A stretch of 64,000 nucleotides of DNA from Hasllibacter sp963833115 (GCA_963833115.1 CAWHWS010000002.1:1178001-1242000), one strand, 5' to 3'. Counted from the first letter of the stretch, positions 53,867 through 62,637 are shown. Program-made: numbers and translations. The notes: generated by a model not told the origin, from the letters alone.

Positions 53867-54748
53867 TCAGGCCCCCAGGGTGTCCTCGATCCGCTTGGCC
53901 TCACCAGCGTCCAGCCGCAGCGCCTCGCGCAGCTCCCGCAGGTAGCGGGCCTCCTCGGGCGTGTCGACGTCGATGGCGAGCAGGCTCATCAAGTAGGCCT
54001 GCGCCTCCAGGCCCTCCGGGACGCGGGCGGCGAGGGCGCGCGCGTCGACGTCTCGCTCCATCTCGGCGCGCACGAACGCCACCTCGTCGGGGGTCGCGTC
54101 CCCGACCTGCTCCAGGATGCGGGCGCGTTCCTCGTCGTCGATGCGCCCGTCGGCCTTCGCGGCCTGGATCATCGCGGCCAGCAGCACGCCGGCGGCGTCC
54201 TCCTGCTCGGCGGTCGGGGTCTGTTCGGGCTCGGTCCCGCCGCCCTGCAGCGCCTGGTTGAGGAGGGCGCCGAGCCCGCCCGCGCCGGCGCCCGCCGCGG
54301 CCGCGCCGCCCGCCGCGGCCGTGCCGCCCATGGAGCGCCCGCCGCCGAGCTGCTGGAGGAGCCCGCCGAGGCCGCCGGACGTGCCGGCGCCGGTCCGGGC
54401 GCCGCCCGAGAGCGCGCCGCCGAGCATGGAGGCGATCCCGCCGCTGCCGCCGAACTGATCGAGGAGGCCGCCCCCTCGGCGCGCTCCCGCGGGGCCGCCC
54501 GCGCCGCCGATCCGGTGCCCTGACCCGGCGCCCGTCGCGCCCTGGCCGCCGCCCATCATCTGCCCGAGCATGCCGCCCAGGGGCGAGCCGCCGCCGCCGC
54601 CGCCGCCGAGCATCCCGCCCAGGCCGCCGAGCTCGCCGGCCCGGGGCCCGCGGGCGACGCCGTCTGCGCGCCCCGAGGACATGGACTTCACGCCCTTTGC
54701 GACCGCGACGCCGATGGCGACCTTGGCGAGTGTCCGGACGAGGCTCAT
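53867..54748 (-). CDS. DUF533 (TerB-like) protein with long glycine-rich segment
   Basis: A 293-residue protein. The N-terminus SLVRTLAKVAIGVAVAKG is an amphipathic/hydrophobic helix; residues about 40-175 are extremely glycine-rich (LGGLGGMLGGGGGGGS and similar). The C-terminal TerB-like domain (about 190-293) includes AAGVLLAAMIQAAKADGRIDDEERARILEQ and AQAYLMSLLAIDVDTPEEARYL. DUF533 proteins are inner-membrane associated and poorly characterised. The start at 54748 is chosen for its typical N-terminus. A degenerate GGAAC-N16-GATT lies upstream. Confidence 0.85.
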   Translation of the reverse strand: MSLVRTLAKVAIGVAVAKGVKSMSSGRADGVARGPRAGELGGLGGMLGGGGGGGSPLGGMLGQMMGGGQGATGAGSGHRIGGAGGPAGARRGGGLLDQFGGSGGIASMLGGALSGGARTGAGTSGGLGGLLQQLGGGRSMGGTAAAGGAAAAGAGAGGLGALLNQALQGGGTEPEQTPTAEQEDAAGVLLAAMIQAAKADGRIDDEERARILEQVGDATPDEVAFVRAEMERDVDARALAARVPEGLEAQAYLMSLLAIDVDTPEEARYLRELREALRLDAGEAKRIEDTLGA

Positions 54749-54885
54749 GGGATGTCTCCGCTGCGATGTGTCTGCGCGCACAATCCCGCGGGCGCCCGGG
54801 GGTTCCCGCCCGCGCCTCCGGACGCGCGCGAGGGGCTTTCCCGCGCCCGGCGCGCGCGTATGAGGGGCGGCGGGAGGGGTTCGGC

Positions 54886-56289
54886 ATGGCGGAGATCGGG
54901 ATCGGCGGGCGGGACGCGGCGCGCGGGCGGCGGCGCGGGCACGTGCGGGCGGTCCTCGTCCTCGGGCTGCCCCTGATGGCGAGCCACTTGGCGCAGATGG
55001 CGATCCACGTGACCGACACGCTGATGCTCGGGCGCTACGACGTCGCGGCCCTCGCGGCGGCGACGGTCGCGACCTCGCTCTTCTTCGTGGTGTTCATCGT
55101 CGGCTCCGGCTTCGCCATGGCGGTGATGCCGATGGTGGCGGAGGCCAACGCGGCCGGGGAACCCGCGCGCCTGCGCCGCGTCACGCGGATGGGGATGTGG
55201 GTCTCCATCCTCTACGGGGCCGCGTTCCTGCCGGGGATCTGGTTCGCGGAGGCGATCCTCCTCGCGATCGGCCAGACGCCGGAGGTCGCGGCGCTGGGCG
55301 GCGATTACCTGCGCATCGCGGGGGTGCTCGGCCTGATCCCCCAGCTCCTGATCATGGTGCTCAAGAGCCACCTCTCCGCGCTCGAGCGCACGCGCCCCGT
55401 CCTCCTGGCGACGCTCGCGGCGGCGGCGGCGAACGTACCCCTGAACTACGCGCTGATCTTCGGGCGCTGGGGGGCGCCGGAGCTGGGGATCGAGGGGGCG
55501 GCCATCGCCTCGGTCCTCGTCACCGGCATCGCGCTGCTGTGGACCGGGATCGCGGCGTCCCGCGCGATGGCCGGCGCCGCGCTCTACGCCCGGCTCTGGC
55601 GCGTGGACGGCGAGGCGTTGGGCGCGGTCGTGCGTCTGGGCTGGCCGATCGGCCTCACCATGCTGGCGGAGAGCGGGCTCTTCTCGGCCTCGGCCGTGAT
55701 GATGGGCTGGCTCGGCACCGTTCCCCTGGCCGCGCACGGCATCGCGATCCAGATCACCGCCCTGGCCTTCATCGTCCATGTCGGGCTCAGCCAGGCGGCG
55801 ACGATCCGGGTCGGCGCCGCCTACGGGACGGGTGACCGGCAGGGCCTCGCCCAGGGCGCCCGCGTCGCCCTGGCGGTGAGCGCGTCCATCGTCGCGGGCG
55901 CGGCGACGGCGTTCTGGGTCGTTCCCGAATGGCTGATCGGCCTGTTCCTGCGCCCCGGCGAGACCGAGGCCGCGGGCATCGTCGCCCTGGGCGCCACGCT
56001 CCTCGTCGTCGCCGGCCTGTTCCAGATCGCGGACGCGATGCAGGTGATGACGCTGGGGCTGCTTCGCGGGGTGCAGGACACGCGCGTCCCCATGATCCTA
56101 GCGGCGCTGTCCTACTGGGCGGTGGGGATGCCGCTCGGCTGGGCGCTGGCCTTCCCCCTTGGCCTCGGCCCGGTCGGCATCTGGCTTGGCCTCGCCGCGG
56201 GCCTGTCGCTCGCGGCCGGCGCGCTGTCCTGGCGGTTCTGGGCGGTGTTGGTGCCCCGTCTGCCGAGGCCGGGCTCGGCGGCGGGATAG
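54886..56289 (+). CDS. MATE family efflux transporter
   Basis: A 467-residue polytopic protein with about 12 membrane segments. The two-fold repeat is seen in VLVLGLPLMASHLAQMAIHVTDTLMLGRYDVAALAAATVATSLFF (first half) and LGWPIGLTMLAESGLFSASAVMMGWLGTVPLAAHGIAIQI (second half), typical of the NorM/DinF branch. It exports cationic compounds using Na+ or H+. GGGAGGGG lies 11 nt before ATG 54886. Convergent with the aminotransferase gene. Confidence 0.92.
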   Translation: MAEIGIGGRDAARGRRRGHVRAVLVLGLPLMASHLAQMAIHVTDTLMLGRYDVAALAAATVATSLFFVVFIVGSGFAMAVMPMVAEANAAGEPARLRRVTRMGMWVSILYGAAFLPGIWFAEAILLAIGQTPEVAALGGDYLRIAGVLGLIPQLLIMVLKSHLSALERTRPVLLATLAAAAANVPLNYALIFGRWGAPELGIEGAAIASVLVTGIALLWTGIAASRAMAGAALYARLWRVDGEALGAVVRLGWPIGLTMLAESGLFSASAVMMGWLGTVPLAAHGIAIQITALAFIVHVGLSQAATIRVGAAYGTGDRQGLAQGARVALAVSASIVAGAATAFWVVPEWLIGLFLRPGETEAAGIVALGATLLVVAGLFQIADAMQVMTLGLLRGVQDTRVPMILAALSYWAVGMPLGWALAFPLGLGPVGIWLGLAAGLSLAAGALSWRFWAVLVPRLPRPGSAAG

Positions 56290-56296
56290 GGCGCGC

Positions 56297-56358
56297 GGGG
56301 CGGCGGCCCGCGGCGGCGGGCGAGTGGCCCCGCTCGGGGCCGCGCCGCCCGCCGCCCC
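56297..56358. terminator. Large bidirectional hairpin between MATE and aminotransferase genes
   Basis: Outer arms GGGGCGGCGG (56297-56306) and CCGCCGCCCC (56349-56358) enclose a perfect inner stem GGCCCCG-CT-CGGGGCC (56326-56341). It fills the whole convergent spacer. Confidence 0.6.
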
Positions 56359-56359
56359 C

Positions 56360-57562
56360 TCAGCGCAGCCCGTCCGCGAAGGCGCGGATGCGGGCCATGG
56401 CGTCCGACAGGACCTCGTCCGCCTCGGCATAGCTGACGCGGAAGGCCGGGGACGCCCCGAACGCCGCGCCGTGCACGACCGCGACGCCCGCCTCCTCCAG
56501 GAGGGCCTCGGCGAACGCCGCGTCGTCCGCGATCCGCGCGCCGCCGGCGCTCGTGCGCCCGATGCAACCCTGGATGGACGGATAGACGTAGAACGCCCCC
56601 TCCGGCACCGGACAGTCGATGCCCGGGCATCCGTTCAGGGCCGCCACGACCATGTCCCGCCGCCGGGCGAAGGCGGCGCGGCTCTCGGAGACGAAGTCCT
56701 GCGGTCCGTCGAGCGCCGCGACGGCCGCCCATTGCGCGACCGAGCAGGCGCAGGAGGTCGTCTGCGAGAGCACCTTGGTCATCGCCGCGATCAACCCCGC
56801 CGGCCCCGCGCCGTAGCCGACGCGCCAGCCCGTCATCGCGTAGGCCTTCGACACGCCGTTGAGCACCAGCACCCGGTCCTTCAGCCGCGGCTCGACCTGC
56901 GCCAGCGTGGCGAAGGCGAACCCGCCGAAGACGAGGTGCTCGTAGATGTCGTCGCTCAGGACGTGGACCTGCGGATGGCGCATCAGCACGTCCGCGAGGG
57001 CGCGCAGGTGCCCGGCGCCGTAGCCCGCGCCGGTCGGGTTGCCCGGGGAGTTCAGGATCAGCCATTTGGTCCGCGGCCCGATCGCCGCGTCCAGCGCCTC
57101 GGGCGTCAGGCGGTAGCCGTCGGCCGCGCTGGTCGGCGCGATCACGGGCGTGCCGCCGGCCAGGCGGGCCATGTCGGGGTAGCTGACCCAGTAGGGCGCC
57201 GGCACGATCACCTCGTCGCCGGGATCGAGGGTGGCGGCGAAGGCGGTCGCGATCACCTGCTTGCCTCCGGTGGCGACGACGATCTCGCCGGCGGCGTATG
57301 TCAGGCGGTTGTCCCGGGCGAGCTTGCGCGCGATCGCGGCCTTCAGCTCCGGGATGCCGCCCGGGGCGGTGTACCGCGTGCGGCCGGCGTCGATCGCGTC
57401 CTTCGCGGCCTGCCCGACATGGGCGGGCGTGTCGAAGTCCGGCTCCCCGGCCGAGAGCGCGATGACGTCGCGCCCCGCAGCCTTCATCTCCCGCGCGCGG
57501 GTGCTTATGGCGATGGTGGGCGAGGGGGCGACGCGGGAGAGCGTCGCGGACAGCAGGGCCAT
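56360..57562 (-). CDS. aatA: Aspartate aminotransferase (class I PLP enzyme)
   Basis: A 400-residue fold-type I aminotransferase of subgroup I-gamma: ALLSATLSRVAPSPTIAISTRAREMKAAGRDVIALSAGEPDFDTPAHV, VSYPDMARL, WLILNSPGNPTGAGY, the aspartate/tyrosine pair in VLSDDIYEHL, and the PLP-lysine in LVLNGVSKAYAMTGWRVGY. It interconverts aspartate/oxaloacetate with glutamate/2-oxoglutarate; prephenate aminotransferase activity occurs in related alphaproteobacterial enzymes. AGGAGG six nt before ATG 57562 decides the start. Confidence 0.93.
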   Translation of the reverse strand: MALLSATLSRVAPSPTIAISTRAREMKAAGRDVIALSAGEPDFDTPAHVGQAAKDAIDAGRTRYTAPGGIPELKAAIARKLARDNRLTYAAGEIVVATGGKQVIATAFAATLDPGDEVIVPAPYWVSYPDMARLAGGTPVIAPTSAADGYRLTPEALDAAIGPRTKWLILNSPGNPTGAGYGAGHLRALADVLMRHPQVHVLSDDIYEHLVFGGFAFATLAQVEPRLKDRVLVLNGVSKAYAMTGWRVGYGAGPAGLIAAMTKVLSQTTSCACSVAQWAAVAALDGPQDFVSESRAAFARRRDMVVAALNGCPGIDCPVPEGAFYVYPSIQGCIGRTSAGGARIADDAAFAEALLEEAGVAVVHGAAFGASPAFRVSYAEADEVLSDAMARIRAFADGLR

Positions 57563-57638
57563 TGTCGCCTCCTGGCGCATGATCGGGGCCGATCGGTCCT
57601 AGCACCGGGGCGACCGCGCGCAAGCATCGGAGGAGCTC

Positions 57639-58016
57639 ATGGACGGCATCGACTGGTACTCGGACGAGAAGGCGACCTTCGGCGATCGCGTGGCCGCCGC
57701 GCGCGAGGCGGTCGGACTGACGGGCGAGGATCTCGCCCGGCGCCTGGACGTCGATCCGGCCGACGTGCAGCGCTGGGAGGGCGATCTCGACGAGCCGCGC
57801 GCCAACCGGGTGCAGATGCTGTCGGGGATCCTCGGGGTCTCGCTCGGCTGGCTCCTGACGGGCACGGGCGAGGAGCCGGGCGTCCCCGTGCCGCCGGCGG
57901 GCGACGACGTCGCCGGCATCCTGACCGAGATGCGGCAGGTCCGCAGCGAGATGGCGGGCGCGGCCGAACGGCTCGGCCGGCTGGAGAAGCGCCTGCGCGG
58001 GGCGCTGGCCAGTTGA
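57639..58016 (+). CDS. XRE family HTH regulator coupled to sdhE
   Basis: A 125-residue protein with an N-terminal Cro/C1-type helix-turn-helix (FGDRVAAAREAVGLTGEDLARRLDVDPADVQRWEGDLDEPRANRVQMLSGILGVSLGWLLTG, about 14-75) and a short C-terminal coiled coil (MRQVRSEMAGAAERLGRLEKRL). Conserved next to sdhE in Rhodobacterales, so it may be a regulator of respiratory assembly; that is inference. Its stop overlaps the sdhE TTG start (TTGA). Confidence 0.88.
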   Translation: MDGIDWYSDEKATFGDRVAAAREAVGLTGEDLARRLDVDPADVQRWEGDLDEPRANRVQMLSGILGVSLGWLLTGTGEEPGVPVPPAGDDVAGILTEMRQVRSEMAGAAERLGRLEKRLRGALAS

Positions 58017-58342
58017 GCGCCCTGCGCGAGGGGCCGATCCCCGGGGAGAGCGCGGACGCGCGCGTGCGCCGGCTCAAGCTGCGCGCGATGCGCCGCGGGA
58101 TCAAGGAGATGGACGTGATCCTCGGCCCCTGGGCCGCCGCCAACCTCGATGGCGCGGACGCCGCTCGACTGGACGCGTTCGAGGCCCTGTTGGCCGAGAA
58201 CGATCAGGACCTCTATCGCTGGGCCACCGGCCAGGCGCCCGCGCCGGACGCGTTCGCCACGCTCCTCGCGGAGATCTCCGGCGAGGCGGAGGGGCGGCAT
58301 CGCCATGGCGGCGCGCCGGCGGATGGGACGCATTCGTCTTAA
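58013..58342 (+). CDS. sdhE: FAD assembly factor SdhE (TTG start)
   Basis: A 109-residue protein of the SdhE/DUF339 family that helps attach FAD to succinate dehydrogenase. The family core is RRLKLRAMRRGIKEMDVILGPWA (RGxxExD, around 22-45) and ALLAENDQDLYRWATGQ. The start is inferred as TTG 58013, because it forms a TTGA overlap with the upstream stop and gives the usual length before the core; later GTG or ATG codons would cut into the conserved helix. The tail after residue 90 is histidine/glycine-rich. Confidence 0.88.
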   Translation: MSALREGPIPGESADARVRRLKLRAMRRGIKEMDVILGPWAAANLDGADAARLDAFEALLAENDQDLYRWATGQAPAPDAFATLLAEISGEAEGRHRHGGAPADGTHSS

Positions 58343-58399
58343 CTCTTTGTGCACTTTTCGTCGTCCATACCGGTCCCGACATCGGATGGAGGACGAACG

Positions 58400-58909
58400 A
58401 TGAATGTGACGACCGAGATCGGGATGGGCGCCACATCCGCGCCGATCAAGCCGTTCATGGCGGGCTATCTCGAATCGCTCGGGCTGCTGGAGCGGCTGCA
58501 CCGCTTGATGCTCGACGTGGTGAAGGACGAGTTCGAGCGGGTCGGCGTCCTCGACGTGAACGCCGTGCAGGCGCTCCTCCTCTTCAACGTGGGCGACAAC
58601 GAGGTGACGGCCGGCGAGCTCAAGACGCGGGGCTACTACCAGGGCTCGAACGTGAGCTACAACCTCAAGAAGCTCGTCGAGATGGGGTACATGCACCACC
58701 AGCGCTGCCAGATCGACCGGCGGTCCGTGCGCGTGCGCCTCACCCCTGAGGGACAGAAGGTCCGCGCCATGGTCGCGGAGCTCTTCGACCGGCACGCCGA
58801 GGGGCTCGAGGGCCGGGGGATCGTCGACATCGCGGCGCTCGAGGACGCGAACGTCGCCCTGCGGCGGATCGAGCGGTTCTGGACCGACCAAATCCGCTAT
58901 ATCTACTGA
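58400..58909 (+). CDS. MarR-type winged-helix regulator, LdtR-like
   Basis: A 169-residue transcription factor. The helix ESLGLLERLHRLMLDVVKDEFERVG leads into a winged helix, VNAVQALLLFNVGDNEVTAGELKTRGYYQGSNVSYNLKKLVEMGYMHHQRCQIDRRSVRVRLTPEGQKV. It is conserved across alphaproteobacteria; the rhizobial relative LdtR controls L,D-transpeptidase and stress genes. GGAGGA lies before ATG 58400. The upstream 60 nt (58335-58380) are AT-richer than usual and probably contain the promoter. Confidence 0.88.
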   Translation: MNVTTEIGMGATSAPIKPFMAGYLESLGLLERLHRLMLDVVKDEFERVGVLDVNAVQALLLFNVGDNEVTAGELKTRGYYQGSNVSYNLKKLVEMGYMHHQRCQIDRRSVRVRLTPEGQKVRAMVAELFDRHAEGLEGRGIVDIAALEDANVALRRIERFWTDQIRYIY

Positions 58910-58916
58910 CCGGGCC

Positions 58917-59645
58917 TCAGCCGGGCCGCTCCGCGGGCGACGCGGGCACGGCGCCGACGGCGACGTCGCGCAGCTCGCGCAGGAGCTTGCGCCGCATGGC
59001 GTCCTCATAGTCCTGAAAGCCGAGGGCCGCCTCGACGAAGGCGCCCGGGCCGCGGATGACCTCGGCGCGGAAGTAAGCCGTGAGCTCCGAGATGCGGACC
59101 TGCCGTTCGTCGCCGATGGCGGGGGCGTCGGCGCCGATGGCCAGGGCGTTGACCGTGACGCCCGGCGGCGCGGCGATGCCATCCAGGCGAGGGCCCGTGT
59201 TCGCCTTGCCGTCCCCGGACAGGTCGAGAACGTGGCGGCCGCAATCGGGCCGCTCTGCCAGGAGCGCGAAGCCGTGGCGCATCGCCGAGCCGATCGCCGT
59301 GGAGGGGTCGCCCGGCGCCCGCCGGGCCGCGCGCAGTCGCCGCGCGATCCCGGCGAGGGCGGCATCGTCCACCGCGTCCGTCCAGGGAACGACGCCGGCC
59401 GCGTCCGACGGCCCGGACCATTCGTAGACGGCGATGGCGACCGGGAAGCCCGGGATGCCGGTGATGGCCTCGGCCACATCCGGCGCGGTGAGGGCCGCGG
59501 CCAGCCCGTCGAGCTGCATCCGGTACTCGGCCGCGTCGACCGAGCCGGAGACGTCGAGGCCCAGCGCGAGCGCCTGCCGGCACGACGCGCCGGCCTGCGT
59601 GCCCGCGAGGCCCAGCGCGAGCGCGGAGGCGGCGAGCCGCCTCAC
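58917..59645 (-). CDS. DUF1194 (von Willebrand-like) exported protein
   Basis: A 242-residue protein with signal peptide RRLAASALALGLAGTQAGA. The mature part is a VWA-type fold with the metal-site-like motif LALGLDVSGSVDAAEY (DxSGS), VAIAVYEWSG and CGRHVLDLSGDGKANTGP. DUF1194 proteins are exported to the periplasm; ligand unknown. The GTG at 59645 overlaps the glyoxalase-like stop (GTGA). Convergent with the LdtR-like gene (7-nt gap). Confidence 0.87.
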   Translation of the reverse strand: MRRLAASALALGLAGTQAGASCRQALALGLDVSGSVDAAEYRMQLDGLAAALTAPDVAEAITGIPGFPVAIAVYEWSGPSDAAGVVPWTDAVDDAALAGIARRLRAARRAPGDPSTAIGSAMRHGFALLAERPDCGRHVLDLSGDGKANTGPRLDGIAAPPGVTVNALAIGADAPAIGDERQVRISELTAYFRAEVIRGPGAFVEAALGFQDYEDAMRRKLLRELRDVAVGAVPASPAERPG

Positions 59646-60070
59646 CAGTGCCCGGTGTTCTCCATCGACGCCCAGGGCTCCCGTCTCGGCAGCGCGTCCC
59701 CCCGCTGCAGCAGCTCGATCGACACGTTGTCGGGCGAGCGCACGAACGCCATGTGCCCGTCGCGGGGCGGGCGGTTGATCGTCACGCCGCTGTCCATCAG
59801 GTGCTGGCAGGTCGCGTAGATGTCGTCGACCCGGTAGGCGAGATGACCGAAATGGCGGCCGTCGGAGGGCAGCCCCTCGTCGCCGTCCCAGTTGTGGGTG
59901 AGCTCGACGGCGGCGTTCTCCTGACCGGGCGGGGCCATGAAGACGAGGGTGTAGCGCCCCTCCTCGCGGTCCATGCGGCGCGCCTCCTCCAGGCCGAGAA
60001 GCCGGTAGAAGGCGATGTTCTCGTCCAGGTCGCGCACGCGGACCATGGTGTGCAGGTATTCGATGCCCAT
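59642..60070 (-). CDS. Glyoxalase I-like VOC protein
   Basis: A 142-residue protein. YLHTMVRVRDLDENIAFYRLLGLEEARRMDREEGRYTLVFM is the first betaalphabetabetabeta unit and VELTHNWDGDEGLPSDGRHFGHLAYRVDDIYATCQHL the second. H5, E68 and the histidine in HFGHLAY are candidate metal ligands, as in lactoylglutathione lyase. It may detoxify methylglyoxal with glutathione. The start at 60070 is chosen for MGIEYLHTM. A TTGACG -35-like hexamer is at 60131-60126 on this strand. Confidence 0.85.
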   Translation of the reverse strand: MGIEYLHTMVRVRDLDENIAFYRLLGLEEARRMDREEGRYTLVFMAPPGQENAAVELTHNWDGDEGLPSDGRHFGHLAYRVDDIYATCQHLMDSGVTINRPPRDGHMAFVRSPDNVSIELLQRGDALPRREPWASMENTGHW

Positions 60071-60196
60071 GCCGGGGACCCTCCAGTTTCGCCACGTTGA
60101 TGCCATGTGTCATCGCTTCGCGCATCGTCAAATCCGCGGCTGCCGGACGGGCCGGCCCGTCGCTAGAACGGGTCCGAACGGGATTCGGAGACCGCC

Positions 60197-61108
60197 ATGC
60201 CCCTGACCGACGACCAGCGCGCCGACATCGCCGCCGCGCGCGCCGCCGCACAGCCGACCCGCCGCGCGGTGGCGGACGGCATGGAGGCGCATCTCTACGA
60301 GGCGGCGCCCGTCCTCGACCACGGCTTCGTGCGCGTGGTGGACTACATGGGCGACGACGCGGCGATCGTGCAGGCCGCGCGCGTCAGCTACGGGCGCGGC
60401 ACCAGGTCGGTGCAGTCCGACGAGGGCCTGATCCGCTACCTGATGCGCCACTGGCATTCGACGCCGTTCGAGATGTGCGAGATCAAGCTGCACGTGAAGC
60501 TCCCGATCTTCGTCGCGCGGCAGTGGATCCGCCACCGGACGGCGAACGTGAACGAGTACTCCGCGCGCTACTCGATCCTGGACCGGGAGTTCTACGTCCC
60601 CGCGCCCGAGGCGCTGGCCGCGCAATCGGCGACGAACGCCCAGGGACGCGGCGACGTGCTCGAGGGCGAGGAGGCCGAGCGGGCCCTTCGGACGATGCGC
60701 GCCGCGGGCATGAGCGCCTTCGACGATTACGAGGCGATGCTGTCGGAGGACGGGCAGCGGGGCCTCGCGCGCGAGTTGGCACGGATGGTGCTGCCGGCAT
60801 CGACATACACGCAGTGGTACTGGAAGACCGACCTGCACAACCTCTTGAACTTCCTGCGCCTGCGCGCGGATCCGCATGCGCAGATGGAGATCCGCGCCTA
60901 TGCCGACGCCATCGGCGCCATCGTCGCGGACTGGGTGCCGCTGACCTGGGCGGCGCATCTCGACTATCGCGCGGGCGGAGCGCAGCTCTCGGCCAGGGGG
61001 CTGGACTGCGTGCGCCGGATGCTGGCGGGCGAGGAGGTGACGCAGGAGAGCAGCGGGATGAGCAAGGGCGAGTGGCGAGAGCTCCGCGCGGCGCTCTCGG
61101 GCGGCTGA
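60197..61108 (+). CDS. thyX: Flavin-dependent thymidylate synthase
   Basis: A 303-residue ThyX making dTMP from dUMP with methylenetetrahydrofolate, FAD and NADPH. The ThyX motif is in FVARQWIRHRTANVNEYSARYS (RHR around residue 115), LVRDLMRHWHSTPFE-type context is present as LIRYLMRHWHSTPFEMCEIK, and RMVLPASTYTQWYWKTDLHNLLNFLRLR is the C-terminal signature. With dcd at 41 kb the organism has a dCTP-to-dTMP route; thyA is not in the window. Confidence 0.96.
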   Translation: MPLTDDQRADIAAARAAAQPTRRAVADGMEAHLYEAAPVLDHGFVRVVDYMGDDAAIVQAARVSYGRGTRSVQSDEGLIRYLMRHWHSTPFEMCEIKLHVKLPIFVARQWIRHRTANVNEYSARYSILDREFYVPAPEALAAQSATNAQGRGDVLEGEEAERALRTMRAAGMSAFDDYEAMLSEDGQRGLARELARMVLPASTYTQWYWKTDLHNLLNFLRLRADPHAQMEIRAYADAIGAIVADWVPLTWAAHLDYRAGGAQLSARGLDCVRRMLAGEEVTQESSGMSKGEWRELRAALSGG

Positions 61109-61109
61109 G

Positions 61110-61134
61110 GGAACCCGGGCCGGGCGCCTCCGTT
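61110..61134 (+). promoter_or_regulatory. EcfG-type stress promoter (GGAAC-N16-CGTT)
   Basis: GGAAC (61110-61114), exactly 16 nt, CGTT (61131-61134): a full match to the alphaproteobacterial EcfG consensus, 43 nt before the PhnA-like gene and just after thyX. Confidence 0.65.
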
Positions 61135-61176
61135 GGACCGGGCACGCCTGCCGACCAACCGATCCGGAGAGACATC

Positions 61177-62187
61177 ATGGCCCAGCCGATCACCGCGCAA
61201 GCCGCCGCCGAGGCGCAGCTCGACAGGGGCGGGCGCGCCGCCTGGGGCGCGATCTTCGCCGGGGCGGTCGTCGCGCTGGCGACGTTCCTGGCGCTCGCGC
61301 TCCTGGGGCTCGGGATCGGAGTGGTCGACATCGACCCGCGGGCCGCCGACCCGGTCGAGACGAGCCTCCTCGGCACGGGGATCTACGTCTTCGTCGCGCA
61401 GCTCGTCGCCCTCGGGGCGGGCGGCTTCGTGGCCGGGCGCCTCGCCGGGGTGCTCCACACGCTGGGCTCGGCGCTGCATGGCGCGACGGTCTGGGGCCTG
61501 ACCACGCTCGCGGCCGCGTGGCTCGCGACCTCGGCGGCGACGGGCCTGTTCGCGCTGGTCGGCAACACGGCGACGACGGCGCTCTCGGGCGCGTCGTCCG
61601 CGGCGCAGGCCGTGATCCCGGACGACCTGTCCTTGCCCGACCTGAGCGCCGGGAGCATCGGTTTCGAGGACCTGCCCGACGGCGTGCAGGCCACGCTCGA
61701 GGAGAACGGCATCACGCCCGGCAACTTCCAGGAGGAGGCGCGCGAGGCGTTCCGCGCCGTCGTGAGCGAGGGCGAGCAGGCCGCGGCGCGCGAATCCGTC
61801 ATTAGCACCGCGCGGGACGTGGTCGCGAACTCCGGCGACGCGGGCGCCGAGATCGCCGAATTGACGGACACCCTCTTCGGGGCGGGCGGGATCCTCGGCG
61901 AGGAGGACCGCCAGGAGGCCATCTCGGTCATGGAGGAGCGCTTCGGGATCGCCGAGGAGGAGGCGATCGCCTATCTCGACCAGGTGCAGGCGCGGGCCGA
62001 GGACCTCCAGCAGCAGGCCGAGGCCGCCGTCGAGGAGGCGCGACTGCGGGCCCTTGAGGCCGCCGAGACCGCGGCGCAGGCGGTGCAGACCGCGGGCATC
62101 ACGGGCTTCATCGCCTCCTTGATCGGCCTGATCGCCGCCGCCGCGGGCGCGATCGCCGGCCGCGTCAAGTTCGCGCCGCGCTACTGA
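61177..62187 (+). CDS. PhnA-like multi-pass membrane protein
   Basis: A 336-residue inner-membrane protein. N-terminal membrane segments (about 23-50 AAWGAIFAGAVVALATFLALALLGLGIGVV; 71-95 YVFVAQLVALGAGGFVAGRLAG; 105-130) carry the G-x3-G-rich pattern of the alphaproteobacterial 'PhnA-like' family. A soluble acidic region (about 150-300) with a coiled coil (QQQAEAAVEEARLRALEAAETAAQAV) follows, and a last membrane segment (about 308-330). The name is historical; no phosphonate function is implied. The EcfG-type promoter suggests stress induction. Confidence 0.82.
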   Translation: MAQPITAQAAAEAQLDRGGRAAWGAIFAGAVVALATFLALALLGLGIGVVDIDPRAADPVETSLLGTGIYVFVAQLVALGAGGFVAGRLAGVLHTLGSALHGATVWGLTTLAAAWLATSAATGLFALVGNTATTALSGASSAAQAVIPDDLSLPDLSAGSIGFEDLPDGVQATLEENGITPGNFQEEAREAFRAVVSEGEQAAARESVISTARDVVANSGDAGAEIAELTDTLFGAGGILGEEDRQEAISVMEERFGIAEEEAIAYLDQVQARAEDLQQQAEAAVEEARLRALEAAETAAQAVQTAGITGFIASLIGLIAAAAGAIAGRVKFAPRY

Positions 62188-62230
62188 TGGCGCGCGTCCG
62201 CGGTCCCGGGCCCTCTCGGGATCGCCGGCG

Positions 62231-62569
62231 GTGATCGAGATCTGGGGATTGAGGACCTGCGACACGTGCCGCCGGGCGCTGCGCGAGGCGGCCGCGGCAG
62301 GCGTGGCCGCCGAGCTGCGCTGCGTCCGCGCGGACGGGATGCCGGCGGCCCTGCGGGCGCGGGCGGTCGCCGCGTTCGGGGACGCCCTGGTGAACCGGCG
62401 GTCCGCGACGTGGCGCGGCCTGGACGAGCGCGCCCGGGCGATGGCGCCCGAGGACGTCGTCGCGGCGCATCCGGCGGCGATGAAGCGGCCCCTGGTCGTC
62501 GCGGGGGACGCGCTGCATCTGGGATGGGACGACGCGGTGCGCGCGGCGACGCTCAAGGCGGGCGGCTGA
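62231..62569 (+). CDS. ArsC/Spx family thioredoxin-fold protein
   Basis: A 112-residue protein with a CX2C motif (GLRTCDTCRRALREA, Cys10 and Cys13) at the start of helix 1 and a C-terminal MKRPLVVAGDALHLGWDD like the ArsC/Spx (YffB) group. The ArsC-specific triple arginine pattern is incomplete, so arsenate reduction is doubtful; a thiol-redox role is more likely. GTG start at 62231. Confidence 0.8.
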   Translation: MIEIWGLRTCDTCRRALREAAAAGVAAELRCVRADGMPAALRARAVAAFGDALVNRRSATWRGLDERARAMAPEDVVAAHPAAMKRPLVVAGDALHLGWDDAVRAATLKAGG

Positions 62570-62637
62570 CGGTCCCCGGCGGTTGCGCGCGCCGCGGCGG
62601 GGCGTAGGGTCCGCCGCCGGCTCATGGGGGATCGCGG

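Noticed and set aside
60168..60183. GAAC repeat upstream of thyX as a second LexA box
   Set aside because: The two GAAC are separated by 6 nt, not 7, and lie in a different promoter context; not a valid match to the operator.
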